From contig NZ_FMZJ01000001.1 of the NCBI RefSeq assembly GCF_900101455.1, positions 62,001-126,000 on the forward strand: a stretch of 64,000 nucleotides of DNA, read 5' to 3'. The notes under the pieces are model-generated. The model was not told where the DNA came from. It saw nothing but the letters and a program-made list of their open reading frames with translations, and made no database searches. Within the stretch, counting starts at the first letter, position 1; the number at the start of each line of letters is the position of its first letter. Below, piece by piece: positions 1 through 7,687 of this stretch. The stretch is from Sphingomonas sp. YR710 (GTDB lineage Bacteria > Pseudomonadota > Alphaproteobacteria > Sphingomonadales > Sphingomonadaceae). Made by a program: the position numbers and the translations under genes.

Positions 1-384
1 GTCGCGGATCGCGCGTCGTTCGACCGATGTCGCGCCGGATGGCACGCAGATCACGATCTTCGATCGGCGCGGAAAACGGGTGGGCCCGCCGAGCGCCTTG
101 TCGATGAAATGCTTGATCATCTGTTCGGCAACATCGATATCGGCGATCACGCCGTCGCGCAACGGCCGGATGGTCTGAATCCCGGCCGGGGTCTTGCCCA
201 TCATCAGCTTGGCATCGTTGCCGACCTCCTTGACCCGGCGGATGCCATTATGCGTCTCCATCGCGACGACCGAGGCTTCGTTGAGCACGATGCCCTTGTC
301 GCGGACATAGACGACGGTGTTCACGGTGCCGAGGTCGATCGCCATGTCCTGCGTCGAAAAGGCGAACAGGCGGGATATCAGCAT
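1..384 (-). CDS. mreB: Rod-shape-determining actin homologue MreB, N-terminal part
   Basis: Only the first 128 codons lie in the window; the gene runs off the left edge. MreB is a bacterial actin that polymerises under the inner membrane and guides lateral cell-wall synthesis. The visible part carries the actin-fold phosphate-1 loop (AIDLGTVNTVVYV), a segment close to canonical MreB (LMMGKTPAGIQTIRPLRDGV), and ICVPSGATSVERRAIRD. An amphipathic N-terminal tail (MLISRLFAFSTQDM) fits membrane binding. Several positions differ from usual MreB, such as NEASVVAMETHNG where NEPSVVA is common, so a paralogue is possible. The start is the ATG at 384. The upstream 350 bp is AT-rich and probably holds its promoter. 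Confidence 0.9.
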   Translation of the reverse strand, partial: MLISRLFAFSTQDMAIDLGTVNTVVYVRDKGIVLNEASVVAMETHNGIRRVKEVGNDAKLMMGKTPAGIQTIRPLRDGVIADIDVAEQMIKHFIDKALGGPTRFPRRSKIVICVPSGATSVERRAIRD

Positions 385-732
385 CGTTTCAACATCGTTG
401 CGATCAAACCCTTGCTCCGGTCGATAAGGCACTGAATTTGGCCTGCGATGTGCTTGCCGGTGCCGTCAATCGGGTGAGCGTCGAAGCGCCAGATTTCCGC
501 GATGAGTGCAGTATTTATAATATTAACCCTGATAGAGCTGCCTATATATTTTTAAGGACCGGAATATAATCTTCATCATTCGTTCATAACTATCAGAAAT
601 TCTGGAAAATTGGGAAATTAAGAATGGGTTTTGAGAGTATGTAGCGTGTTTACGTTGGCAGATCTGCACTGAACCCGAAACGACAGGCGCTTTTCTGGCT
701 TTGCTTGCGAAATTCAGATCGTCAGGGGTGGA
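385..732. other. Intergenic region between herA-like gene and mreB
   Basis: No gene is visible here. The core (about 510-650) is strikingly AT-rich against the rest of the window and contains TTAATATTATAAATA-type runs on the minus strand, a plausible promoter region for mreB. An imperfect CAGGGG/CCCCTG hairpin at 723-744 overlaps the stop codon of the upstream ATPase gene and has no T-tract. Confidence 0.4.
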
Positions 733-2367
733 TCATCGCCCCTGGTTTCGCCACCGCCCGATCACCTTGTCGACGGCCTCATCCTCGCCGCCCGTTCGCT
801 GCCACAGATCGGAAAAGACCGGGTCGTTCGATGCGGGACGCAATTCCTCGTCAAGGTCGTCGAACGAGAGCCGGATCGGGATCGATACGCCTTCGCCGCA
901 GATGATCGCCTCGCGGTTGCGCAGGGCAGCGATCGAATCGAGGAAGCCGTGCGATCCTTCCGGCATTGCCGCCTTCACATAGGCCTGGTCGCGATCATTG
1001 TTGAGGCGCATCGCGATGATCGTGCCGCATTGGGAGAGCACGCCTTCGGCCAGATCGGACGGGCGCTGCGTGATCAGGCCCAGCGAAACGCCATATTTGC
1101 GGCCTTCCTTGGCGATCCGTTCGAGGACCTTGCGCACCGCGCCGCCACCGGTGGCGCGATCGGACGGGATGTAGCGGTGCGCTTCCTCGCAGACGAGCAC
1201 CACCGGATGATCGGCGATGCCGCGTGCCCAGATCGCATAGTCGAACACCATCCGCGCCAGCATCGCCACCACCACCGAGGTGATTTCCGATGGCACGCCC
1301 GATACGTCGATTACCGAGATCGGGCGTCCGTCGCCGGGCAGGCGGAAGATCCGCTTGATGAATGCCTTCATGCTGTCACCGACCAGCATGCCCGAGAACA
1401 TGAAGGCGTAACGCGGATCGGCGCGGATTTCCTCGATCTTGCTCTTGAGCCGCAGATAGGGGGCGCTGGTGCTGGCCTTGTCGAGCTTGCCCATTTCGGC
1501 CTGGATGATCGTGGTGAGATCGGACAGGACATAGGGAACCGGGCTGTCAACGGTCATCCGGCTCATGCCTTCCGCCGCGCGGTTGCGCTGGCGTGCGGCG
1601 AGCAGGCATTTCGCCAGTATGTCGGCGTCGGTCTGGCGCTCGGCGCCGGTCGTCGTCAGCAGCACTTCGCAATGCTCTTCGAAATTCATCAGCCAATAGG
1701 GCATGGCGAGGTTCGATACGTCGAACACCGCGCCGCCTCTTGCGAAGGCCGCGCCATATTCGCCATGCGGATCGATCATCACGATATGGCCGGCGGGCGC
1801 CATCTTGCAGATGCGGTGGAGGATTAGGGCGGCGGCGGTCGATTTGCCGGTGCCGGTCGATCCGAGCAACGCGAAATGCTTGCCGAGCAGCGCATCGACC
1901 CGCAGCGTTGCTCGCACCGAAGTGGTGGGGTGGACGGTGCCGATTTCGATATGCGGCACATCGGCGGCGCTGAACATCGCCACCATATTGCCGGTCGACA
2001 GCGGCTGCACGGGGCAGCCGGGCAAGGGGAAGCGGGTTACGCCGCGTTGAAAGCCGGCCATGCCGCCATCCGGTGTACGCCGTGCCTCGCCGATCATGTC
2101 GATCTGGGTGGCGATCGTCGCGCCGCTGACCCGTGCGCTGCGCACCGAGGCGACGATCCAGCGATCGCCGACCTGCATCTTCACATGCGATCCGACTTGC
2201 CCGGTCATGGCGGTAACGGGGTCGGGATCGCGGGCGAGCATGGCAACGTCGGCATGATCGAGCAACGCTTCGGCGCTGACCCCGGTGATCGCTTCCACCT
2301 GGCCGATCGGGATGGTCTGCACTTCCTTCTGACCGTTGAACACGGATCTGGACGTTATCGAGTTCAT
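733..2367 (-). CDS. herA: HerA-family (DUF87) DNA-translocase ATPase
   Basis: 544 residues, the normal size for a HerA hexameric ATPase. An N-terminal beta-rich part (about 15-150) fits a HAS-barrel. Walker A is GSTGTGKST at about residues 169-177. Walker B with catalytic acids is VVLVCEEAHRYI at about 389-400, followed by a TQRPSDL sensor segment near 433. HerA proteins translocate along duplex DNA and partner with NurA in archaeal end resection; in bacteria they also occur alone or in SIR2/nuclease defence pairs. No nuclease gene lies beside it here, so the role is undetermined. The start is the ATG at 2367, diverging from the repeat-protein gene at 2521. Confidence 0.85.
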   Translation of the reverse strand: MNSITSRSVFNGQKEVQTIPIGQVEAITGVSAEALLDHADVAMLARDPDPVTAMTGQVGSHVKMQVGDRWIVASVRSARVSGATIATQIDMIGEARRTPDGGMAGFQRGVTRFPLPGCPVQPLSTGNMVAMFSAADVPHIEIGTVHPTTSVRATLRVDALLGKHFALLGSTGTGKSTAAALILHRICKMAPAGHIVMIDPHGEYGAAFARGGAVFDVSNLAMPYWLMNFEEHCEVLLTTTGAERQTDADILAKCLLAARQRNRAAEGMSRMTVDSPVPYVLSDLTTIIQAEMGKLDKASTSAPYLRLKSKIEEIRADPRYAFMFSGMLVGDSMKAFIKRIFRLPGDGRPISVIDVSGVPSEITSVVVAMLARMVFDYAIWARGIADHPVVLVCEEAHRYIPSDRATGGGAVRKVLERIAKEGRKYGVSLGLITQRPSDLAEGVLSQCGTIIAMRLNNDRDQAYVKAAMPEGSHGFLDSIAALRNREAIICGEGVSIPIRLSFDDLDEELRPASNDPVFSDLWQRTGGEDEAVDKVIGRWRNQGR

Positions 2368-2453
2368 GAATGCGCAGTCCCGGATAATGAAGAATGCGAT
2401 CTAAAGGACGAGCGTTAAGAAAATGGGCTGTCTGCGATTGGCCTCTGTGGGCC

Positions 2454-2478
2454 GGAACTAAAGCGGCCTCTGTTCGTC
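2454..2478 (+). promoter_or_regulatory. Candidate EcfG-type (general stress) promoter
   Basis: GGAAC at 2454-2458, a 16-nt spacer, then CGTC at 2475-2478. The alphaproteobacterial EcfG consensus is GGAAC-N16/17-CGTT, so the -35 element and spacing are perfect and one base of the -10 element differs. It lies 42 nt upstream of the ATG at 2521, giving a short leader with an AGGAG-type ribosome site. Confidence 0.45.
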
Positions 2479-2520
2479 GGACTGCCGGAACGGCTCATAG
2501 CCGACCTCAGGAGAAACACG

Positions 2521-3549
2521 ATGCGTAACTATATTCTTGCAGCGGGCCTTGTCGCCGCTGCCGTCGCGACGGTTCCGGCCGATGCGGCTGTCGTTTGCCG
2601 CCAGGACGGCAATGGCCGGCTGGCCGCGACCGTCGTCGGCGCCGGCATCGGCGCGATTTTTGGCCGCGTCATCGCCGGTCGCGAAGATGGCACGGCCGGC
2701 GCGCTGATTGGCGCTGCGGGCGGCGGGCTTGCCGCGAACCAGCTCGCCAAGTCGGACGACAATTGCAGCTATGCCTATGGCTATTATGACGAGCAGAATC
2801 GCTGGCATGCCAATGCGATCTCGGCCGATCGTGCGCGTGGCTATTATGATCGCGACGGTCACTGGGTCGCAGGTGTGCCGAACGGCTACTATGACAGCGC
2901 CAACCGCTGGGTAGCCCTGCCGGGCGATCCGGCAGGCGCCGGCTATTCCGATCGCGATGGGCGCTGGGTTCCGGTCGCGGTGAGCGGCTATTATGATCGC
3001 GAAGGCCATTGGGTCGAAGCGAACGCGCCGGGTTATTATGATCATGGCCGCTGGGTCGCAGGACCCGTGCAGAGCGGCCATTATAATGCCAGCGGCGTCT
3101 GGGTGTCGGGTTCGTCGGGCAATCGCAGCGCCGGCGGCGGCTGGGCCGCCGAAACGCAGCCCGGTTATTATGACGATCAGGGTCGCTGGCGCACTGGCCA
3201 GGTGACCGGCTATTATGACGCGCGTGGCCGTTGGGTCTCGATCGGCGGCGCCGCCGTTGGCAATGCGAGCTATGGCGGCCGTGATGCAGGCCCGGTTCGC
3301 GATGTCCGCACCCGCGAAACCCGGATCGAACAGCGCATCCAGCGCAACCGTGACAATGGCACGCTCAGCCGCCGCGAAGCCCGCAACGCGATGGATCAGC
3401 TCGCTTCGATCCGCCGCGAGGATCGGTCGCGCCGCCGGTATAACGGCACATTGTCGGCGCGCGACGAGGCCTATCTGCAGAGCCGGCTCGACGATCTGAG
3501 CGCCTCCGTGCGGATGGACCGGGAGGATGGGGACAACCGGCCGTCGTAA
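2521..3549 (+). CDS. Secreted glycine-zipper protein with nine GYYD/GRWV repeats
   Basis: 342 residues. A Sec signal peptide (about 1-22, cut near ADA) is followed by a glycine-zipper membrane segment (about 38-74, GAGIGAIFG ... GALIGAAGGG). Residues 87-240 hold nine tandem units of the form GYYD-x(2-3)-GRWV, and residues 257-335 are charged helices with a duplicated NGTLS-(R/A) motif. Glycine-zipper 2TM domains are typical of outer-membrane or envelope proteins; the aromatic repeats suggest a surface or peptidoglycan-associated beta structure (inference). No known family function is recognised for the repeat. The gene stands alone between a candidate stress promoter and a strong terminator, so it is probably monocistronic. 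Confidence 0.75.
   Translation: MRNYILAAGLVAAAVATVPADAAVVCRQDGNGRLAATVVGAGIGAIFGRVIAGREDGTAGALIGAAGGGLAANQLAKSDDNCSYAYGYYDEQNRWHANAISADRARGYYDRDGHWVAGVPNGYYDSANRWVALPGDPAGAGYSDRDGRWVPVAVSGYYDREGHWVEANAPGYYDHGRWVAGPVQSGHYNASGVWVSGSSGNRSAGGGWAAETQPGYYDDQGRWRTGQVTGYYDARGRWVSIGGAAVGNASYGGRDAGPVRDVRTRETRIEQRIQRNRDNGTLSRREARNAMDQLASIRREDRSRRRYNGTLSARDEAYLQSRLDDLSASVRMDREDGDNRPS
2779..3240 (+). repeat. Nine in-frame GYYD...GRWV coding repeats
   Basis: Units start at residues 87, 107, 122, 141, 156, 171, 186, 215 and 230 of the protein. Most read GGCTATTATGAT...GGTCGCTGGGTC at DNA level with spacing of about 45-87 nt. Units 141 (GYSD) and 186 (GHYN) are degenerate, which suggests an old tandem amplification now diverging. 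Confidence 0.85.
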
Positions 3550-3572
3550 GCGATTGCTTTACTTGAATGACG

Positions 3573-3606
3573 AAGGGGCGGGATCATCGATCCCGCCCCT
3601 TTTTAT
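3573..3606 (+). terminator. Rho-independent terminator
   Basis: An 11-bp perfect GC-rich stem (GGGGCGGGATC, 3575-3585, with its complement at 3589-3599), a 3-nt loop, and a TTTTTAT tail. It ends the repeat-protein gene and separates it from the convergent nrdB. Confidence 0.9.
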
Positions 3607-3628
3607 ATGCGCGATATAGAGGTGTAGC

Positions 3629-4681
3629 TTACTCCGCTGCCACCCCGGCATGCCCGAACAGCCCGCCCTCGACGATATCCTCGTTCGCCGCCGGCACCGC
3701 TTTCGCAGCCTTGCGCTTGTCGAACGCGTCCCACACGTCGTTCCACTGGCCGCGGGTGGCGGCCTTCGAATATTCGGTCGCGCGGGTTTCGAAGAAATTG
3801 GCGTGCTCGACGCCGTTCAGCATCGGCGCGAGCCAGGGCAGAGGGTGCTCGTCGATCATGTAGATCGGTTTCAGGCCCAGCTGACCCAAACGCCAGTCGG
3901 CGATGTAGCGGACATATTTCTTGATGTCCTTCGGCGTCATGCCCGTGACCGGACCCATTTCGAACACCAGATCGATGAACGCATCCTCGATCCGCACCGT
4001 CTTCTGGCACATGTCGAGAATGTCTTCCTTGACCGCCGGGGTCAGGCAATTCCGTTCCTTCACGAAGGTGTGGAACAGCTTGATGATGCCCTCGCAGTGG
4101 AGCGTCTCGTCGCGGATCGACCAGGTGACGATCTGCCCCATGCCCTTCATCTTGTTGAAGCGCGGGAAGTTCATCAGCATCGCGAACGAGGCGAAGAGCT
4201 GCAGCCCCTCGGTGAAGCCACCGAACATCGCCAAAGTGCGGGCTATATCCTCGTCGGTGTCGACGCCGAAGGTGCTCAGATAGTCATGCTTGTCCTTCAT
4301 CTCCTTATATTGGAGGAAGGCCGAATATTCGGTTTCGGGCATGCCGATCGTATCGAGCAGATGGCTGTAGGCGGCGATGTGGACCGTCTCCATGTTGCTG
4401 AACGCGGTCAGCATCATCTTGATCTCGGTCGGCTTGAACACGCGGCCATATTTGTCGTGGTAGCAATCCTGCACCTCGACGTCGGCCTGGGTGAAGAAGC
4501 GGAAGATCTGGGTCAGCAGGTTGCGCTCATGATCGGAGAGCTTTTGCGCCCAATCGCGGCAATCCTCGCCCAGGGGCACTTCCTCGGGCAGCCAGTGGAG
4601 CTGCTGCTGGCGCTTCCAATATTCGAACGCCCACGGATATTCGAACGGCTTGTACGAGCGCGATGCGGAGAGGAGCGACAT
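3629..4681 (-). CDS. nrdB: Class Ia ribonucleotide reductase, beta (radical) subunit
   Basis: 350 residues. NrdB houses the diferric-tyrosyl radical that is passed to NrdA to reduce ribonucleoside diphosphates. The metal and radical motif METVHIAAYSHLL gives the Glu-x2-His-x3-Tyr pattern of E. coli E115/H118/Y122. Further ligands appear in TQADVEVQD, FTEGLQLF and RDETLHCEG (Glu and His). The radical Tyr is present, so this is a Tyr-radical enzyme. It is the last gene of the operon nrdA, small membrane protein, nrdB, with an 11-nt gap to the gene upstream. Confidence 0.97.
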   Translation of the reverse strand: MSLLSASRSYKPFEYPWAFEYWKRQQQLHWLPEEVPLGEDCRDWAQKLSDHERNLLTQIFRFFTQADVEVQDCYHDKYGRVFKPTEIKMMLTAFSNMETVHIAAYSHLLDTIGMPETEYSAFLQYKEMKDKHDYLSTFGVDTDEDIARTLAMFGGFTEGLQLFASFAMLMNFPRFNKMKGMGQIVTWSIRDETLHCEGIIKLFHTFVKERNCLTPAVKEDILDMCQKTVRIEDAFIDLVFEMGPVTGMTPKDIKKYVRYIADWRLGQLGLKPIYMIDEHPLPWLAPMLNGVEHANFFETRATEYSKAATRGQWNDVWDAFDKRKAAKAVPAANEDIVEGGLFGHAGVAAE

Positions 4682-4692
4682 GGCCTAGCCTT

Positions 4693-4929
4693 TCAGCTGT
4701 AGATATAGATGATGAAAGCGAGCGCGAACATCACGACCGCGCTCAGAAATTGTTTGCCTGCGAAGCCGTAAAGCTCGGTCGGCGTTTCGATCGGGCCAGC
4801 GCTGATCTTCGCGCCGGGTGCCCGTTTCGCGATTTTGCGCGCGCGCAGCATCGCGACGATCGCCAGCCACAGGCAGAGCAGGCCGACGAGGGCGGAAGCG
4901 ATGGCAATGAGAAGCGTCAGATCGGGCAC
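4693..4929 (-). CDS. Small two-helix membrane protein in the nrd operon
   Basis: 78 residues. Two predicted transmembrane helices (about 5-27 and 59-77) flank a basic loop (RARKIAKRAPGAK) and a conserved-looking stretch (GPIETPTELYGFAGKQF). It sits between nrdA and nrdB with short gaps (48 and 11 nt) and the same orientation, so it is very likely co-transcribed with ribonucleotide reductase. The family is not recognised and no function is claimed. Confidence 0.7.
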   Translation of the reverse strand: MPDLTLLIAIASALVGLLCLWLAIVAMLRARKIAKRAPGAKISAGPIETPTELYGFAGKQFLSAVVMFALAFIIYIYS

Positions 4930-4977
4930 TGGAGCGTCCTAATTCCCTCGCCCCGGGGGGGCGAGGGCTTCACCGTT

Positions 4978-6882
4978 TCACTGACAGGCCAGACATTCGT
5001 CATAATCCTTGGCCTCCAGCTCGATCTGCTTGAGATCGGGCGTGTTGTCGGCTTCGACGCCGCCCGCGAAGCCCGCGCGCTGGATCGACTTGGACCGCAG
5101 ATAATATAGCGATTTGATGCCGAGTTCCCAGGCGCGGAAATGGAGCATCAGCAGATCCCATTTCTCGACATCGGCCGGAATGAACAGGTTCAGCGACTGC
5201 GCCTGATCGATGTAGGGCGTGCGATCGGCGGCAAGCTCGATCAGCCAGCGCTGGTCGATCTCGAAGCTGGTCTTGTACGTGTCCTTTTCCTCGGTGGTGA
5301 GGAAATCGAGATGCTGGACCGACCCGCCTTTTTCGAGGATCGAGTTCCACACGCCGTCCGAATCCTTCGACTTGGTGGCGAGCAATTTTTCCAGATAGGG
5401 ATTCTTGATCGAGAAGCTGCCGGACAGCGTCTTGTGCGTATAGACGTTGGCTGGGATCGGCTCGATGCACGCGCTGGTGCCGCCGCAGATGATGCTGATC
5501 GACGCGGTCGGCGCGATCGCCATCTTGCACGAAAAGCGCTCCATCACGCCCTGATCGGCGGCATCGGGGCAGGGGCCGCGCTCACCGGCCAGCATCATCG
5601 AGGCTTCGTTGGCGGCGCTGCTGATATGCTTGAACATCTTGATGTTCCACGATTTCGCCATCGCGCCTTCGAACGGCAGTCCGCGCGCCTGCAGGAAGCT
5701 GTGGAAGCCCATCACGCCGAGCCCGACCGAACGCTCGCGGCTCGCGCTATATTTGGCGCGCGCCATTTCCGGCGGCGCGCGATCGATATAGTCCTGCAGC
5801 ACATTGTCGAGGAAGCGCATCACATCCTCGATGAAGCGCTTGTCGCCGTTCCACTCGTCCCAGGTTTCGAGGTTGAGCGACGACAGGCAGCAGACCGCCG
5901 TGCGATCGTTGCCGAGATGGTCGCGCCCGGTGGGCAAAGTGATTTCGGAGCACAGGTTGGAGGTCGAGACCTTCAGCCCCTGCTCGCGATGATGCTTCGG
6001 CATCGCGCGGTTCACGGTGTCTGCGAACACGATATAGGGCTCGCCGGTGTTGAGCCGGGTTTCGACGAGCTTCTGGAACAACGCCCGCGCATCAACGGTC
6101 GCGCGCTTCGAGCCGTCCTTCGGGCTCAGTAGATGCCATTCCTTGCCGTCGCGTACCGCCGCCATGAACGCGTCGGTCAGCAGCACGCCATGATGCAGGT
6201 TCAGTGCCTTGCGGTTGAAATCGCCCGAGGCTTTGCGGATTTCGAGGAACTCCTCGATCTCGGGATGGCTAACATCGAGATAGACCGCCGCCGAACCGCG
6301 CCGCAGCGAGCCCTGGCTGATCGCGAGCGTCAGCGAATCCATCACGCGGACGAACGGGATGATGCCGCTGGTCTTGCCGTTCAGGCCCACCGGCTCGCCT
6401 ATGCCGCGCACCGATCCCCAATAGGTGCCGATACCGCCGCCGCGCGCCGCCAGCCAGACATTCTCGTTCCAGGTGTTGACGATGCCCTCGAGGCTGTCGT
6501 CGACCGAATTGAGATAGCAGCTGATCGGCAGGCCGCGCCCCGTGCCGCCGTTCGACAGCACCGGCGTGGCCGGCATGAACCACAATTTCGAGATATAGTC
6601 GTAGAGCCGCTGGGCATGCGGCTGATCGTCGGCATAAGCCGATGCCACGCGCACGAACAGATCCTGATAGCTTTCGCCGGGCAGCAGATAACGATCCCTC
6701 AGCGTATCCTTGCCGAAGTCGGTCAGCAGCGCATCGCGGCTGTGATCGACCTCAACCGGATAAGGCTGCGGCATGATCGTCGACGAATCCGTCATGCCCT
6801 TCGCCGAAGGCTTTGTGTCGGAGGAATCGATAATCGTTGCCACGTCGTTTGCGCTCACTTCACTGCTGCCGGATAGGTCCAT
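4978..6882 (-). CDS. nrdA: Class Ia ribonucleotide reductase, alpha (catalytic) subunit
   Basis: About 634 residues from the ATG at 6882 (MDLSGSSE); an in-frame ATG at 6912 would add ten residues. It reduces NDPs to dNDPs using a thiyl radical. The active site shows PISCYLNS (redox Cys), STSNLCSEI (radical Cys with Asn and Glu), a further Cys pair in TAVCCLSSL, and a C-terminal CLACQ shuttle pair. It is about 125 residues shorter than E. coli NrdA because the N-terminal ATP-cone (overall activity site) is absent, so dATP feedback through that site is not expected. Tandem NrdR boxes lie about 180-220 nt upstream, so control is probably transcriptional. Confidence 0.96.
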   Translation of the reverse strand: MDLSGSSEVSANDVATIIDSSDTKPSAKGMTDSSTIMPQPYPVEVDHSRDALLTDFGKDTLRDRYLLPGESYQDLFVRVASAYADDQPHAQRLYDYISKLWFMPATPVLSNGGTGRGLPISCYLNSVDDSLEGIVNTWNENVWLAARGGGIGTYWGSVRGIGEPVGLNGKTSGIIPFVRVMDSLTLAISQGSLRRGSAAVYLDVSHPEIEEFLEIRKASGDFNRKALNLHHGVLLTDAFMAAVRDGKEWHLLSPKDGSKRATVDARALFQKLVETRLNTGEPYIVFADTVNRAMPKHHREQGLKVSTSNLCSEITLPTGRDHLGNDRTAVCCLSSLNLETWDEWNGDKRFIEDVMRFLDNVLQDYIDRAPPEMARAKYSASRERSVGLGVMGFHSFLQARGLPFEGAMAKSWNIKMFKHISSAANEASMMLAGERGPCPDAADQGVMERFSCKMAIAPTASISIICGGTSACIEPIPANVYTHKTLSGSFSIKNPYLEKLLATKSKDSDGVWNSILEKGGSVQHLDFLTTEEKDTYKTSFEIDQRWLIELAADRTPYIDQAQSLNLFIPADVEKWDLLMLHFRAWELGIKSLYYLRSKSIQRAGFAGGVEADNTPDLKQIELEAKDYDECLACQ

Positions 6883-7055
6883 TGCCTGCACCCCATATCT
6901 GGAAGGGATCATTGTCCCGTTCCCGTTCCGTTCGACTCAGGGTGCGCTTCTGGAAGATAGTGGATCCATGGCCGCATTCCAGCACCCATTTCCCTTTATC
7001 CCCAGATTTCGGCGCAGCCAGGCAGCATTCGCGCATAACCCCTGTTAAGCGCGCC

Positions 7056-7105
7056 ATAATACCACAAATTGCGTCGACCCTGATGCCTTGTACAACCTAT
7101 AGTGC
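7056..7105 (-). promoter_or_regulatory. Tandem NrdR boxes over the nrdA promoter
   Basis: On the minus strand, box 1 is GCACTATAGGTTGTAC (7105-7090) and box 2 is ACGCAATTTGTGGTAT (7074-7059). Each matches about 11 of 16 positions of the NrdR consensus acaCwAtATaTwgtgt. The centres are 31 bp apart, the three-helical-turn spacing typical of NrdR pairs. A TATTAT -10-like hexamer (7061-7056) overlaps box 2, consistent with repression of nrdA. The rest of 6883-7279 shows no gene. Confidence 0.75.
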
Positions 7106-7279
7106 CTGATCTGAATCCGGGCGCAAGGGTGTAAATGACAAATTAAGGACTCTGTTCGTCGCATCGGGGACTCGGTTCGTCGACGCTTCAAGTCGTTGCG
7201 GCGACGCCCGAACGTTGTGCGGTGCGGCGTCGAACGGGCGCCTGCGGTCGATCTCAAAATTGTTTCGATTGCGTCGCGA

Positions 7280-7687
7280 TCAGGCCAGAGGATCGGGGCC
7301 AAAACGATTGGATCCGCGGGTTCCCGCCCATATCAGGAGGATGAACAGCCATAACGATCCGATCAGCGGTACGATGCCGATCAACAGCCACCAGCCCGAT
7401 CGATTCGAGTCATGCAGACGCCGCACCGCAACGGCCAGGCCGGGAATGAAGCTGCCGAGGCACAGGATCAGCGTGAACGGCCCGCCACGATCTACGAACG
7501 CCACCGAATAGCCGAGCGGCCAATGTTCGACATAATGGCCGCTGCCGCCGAGGCCGAATACGCCGTCGAGGAAGATCGCGGCGAGGAACGCGATCATCAG
7601 GAACAGAGCGAACAGCCAATATTCCTTCGGCCGCGACCGGCCCGAAAATTGCGCGTAGCGGCGATAGGGGAGCACCATCCAGTTCAT
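7280..7687 (-). CDS. DUF805 family inner-membrane protein
   Basis: 135 residues from the ATG at 7687. It has the DUF805 pattern: an N-terminal PYRRYAQFSGRSRPKEYW motif followed by hydrophobic helices (about 24-44, 66-88, 100-122) and the conserved VAVRRLHDSNRSGWW segment. The start codon overlaps the stop of the upstream YncE-like gene (ATGA), implying translational coupling. The function of DUF805 proteins is unknown. Confidence 0.85.
   Translation of the reverse strand: MNWMVLPYRRYAQFSGRSRPKEYWLFALFLMIAFLAAIFLDGVFGLGGSGHYVEHWPLGYSVAFVDRGGPFTLILCLGSFIPGLAVAVRRLHDSNRSGWWLLIGIVPLIGSLWLFILLIWAGTRGSNRFGPDPLA

Noticed and set aside
733-2367. HerA as part of an anti-phage defence pair
   Set aside because: No SIR2, NurA, DUF4297 or other nuclease gene is adjacent; neighbours are mreB and the repeat protein.
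2779-3240. Regularly spaced short repeats that could look like a CRISPR array
   Set aside because: The units are in frame, coding, unevenly spaced, and translate to GYYD/GRWV; no cas gene is nearby.
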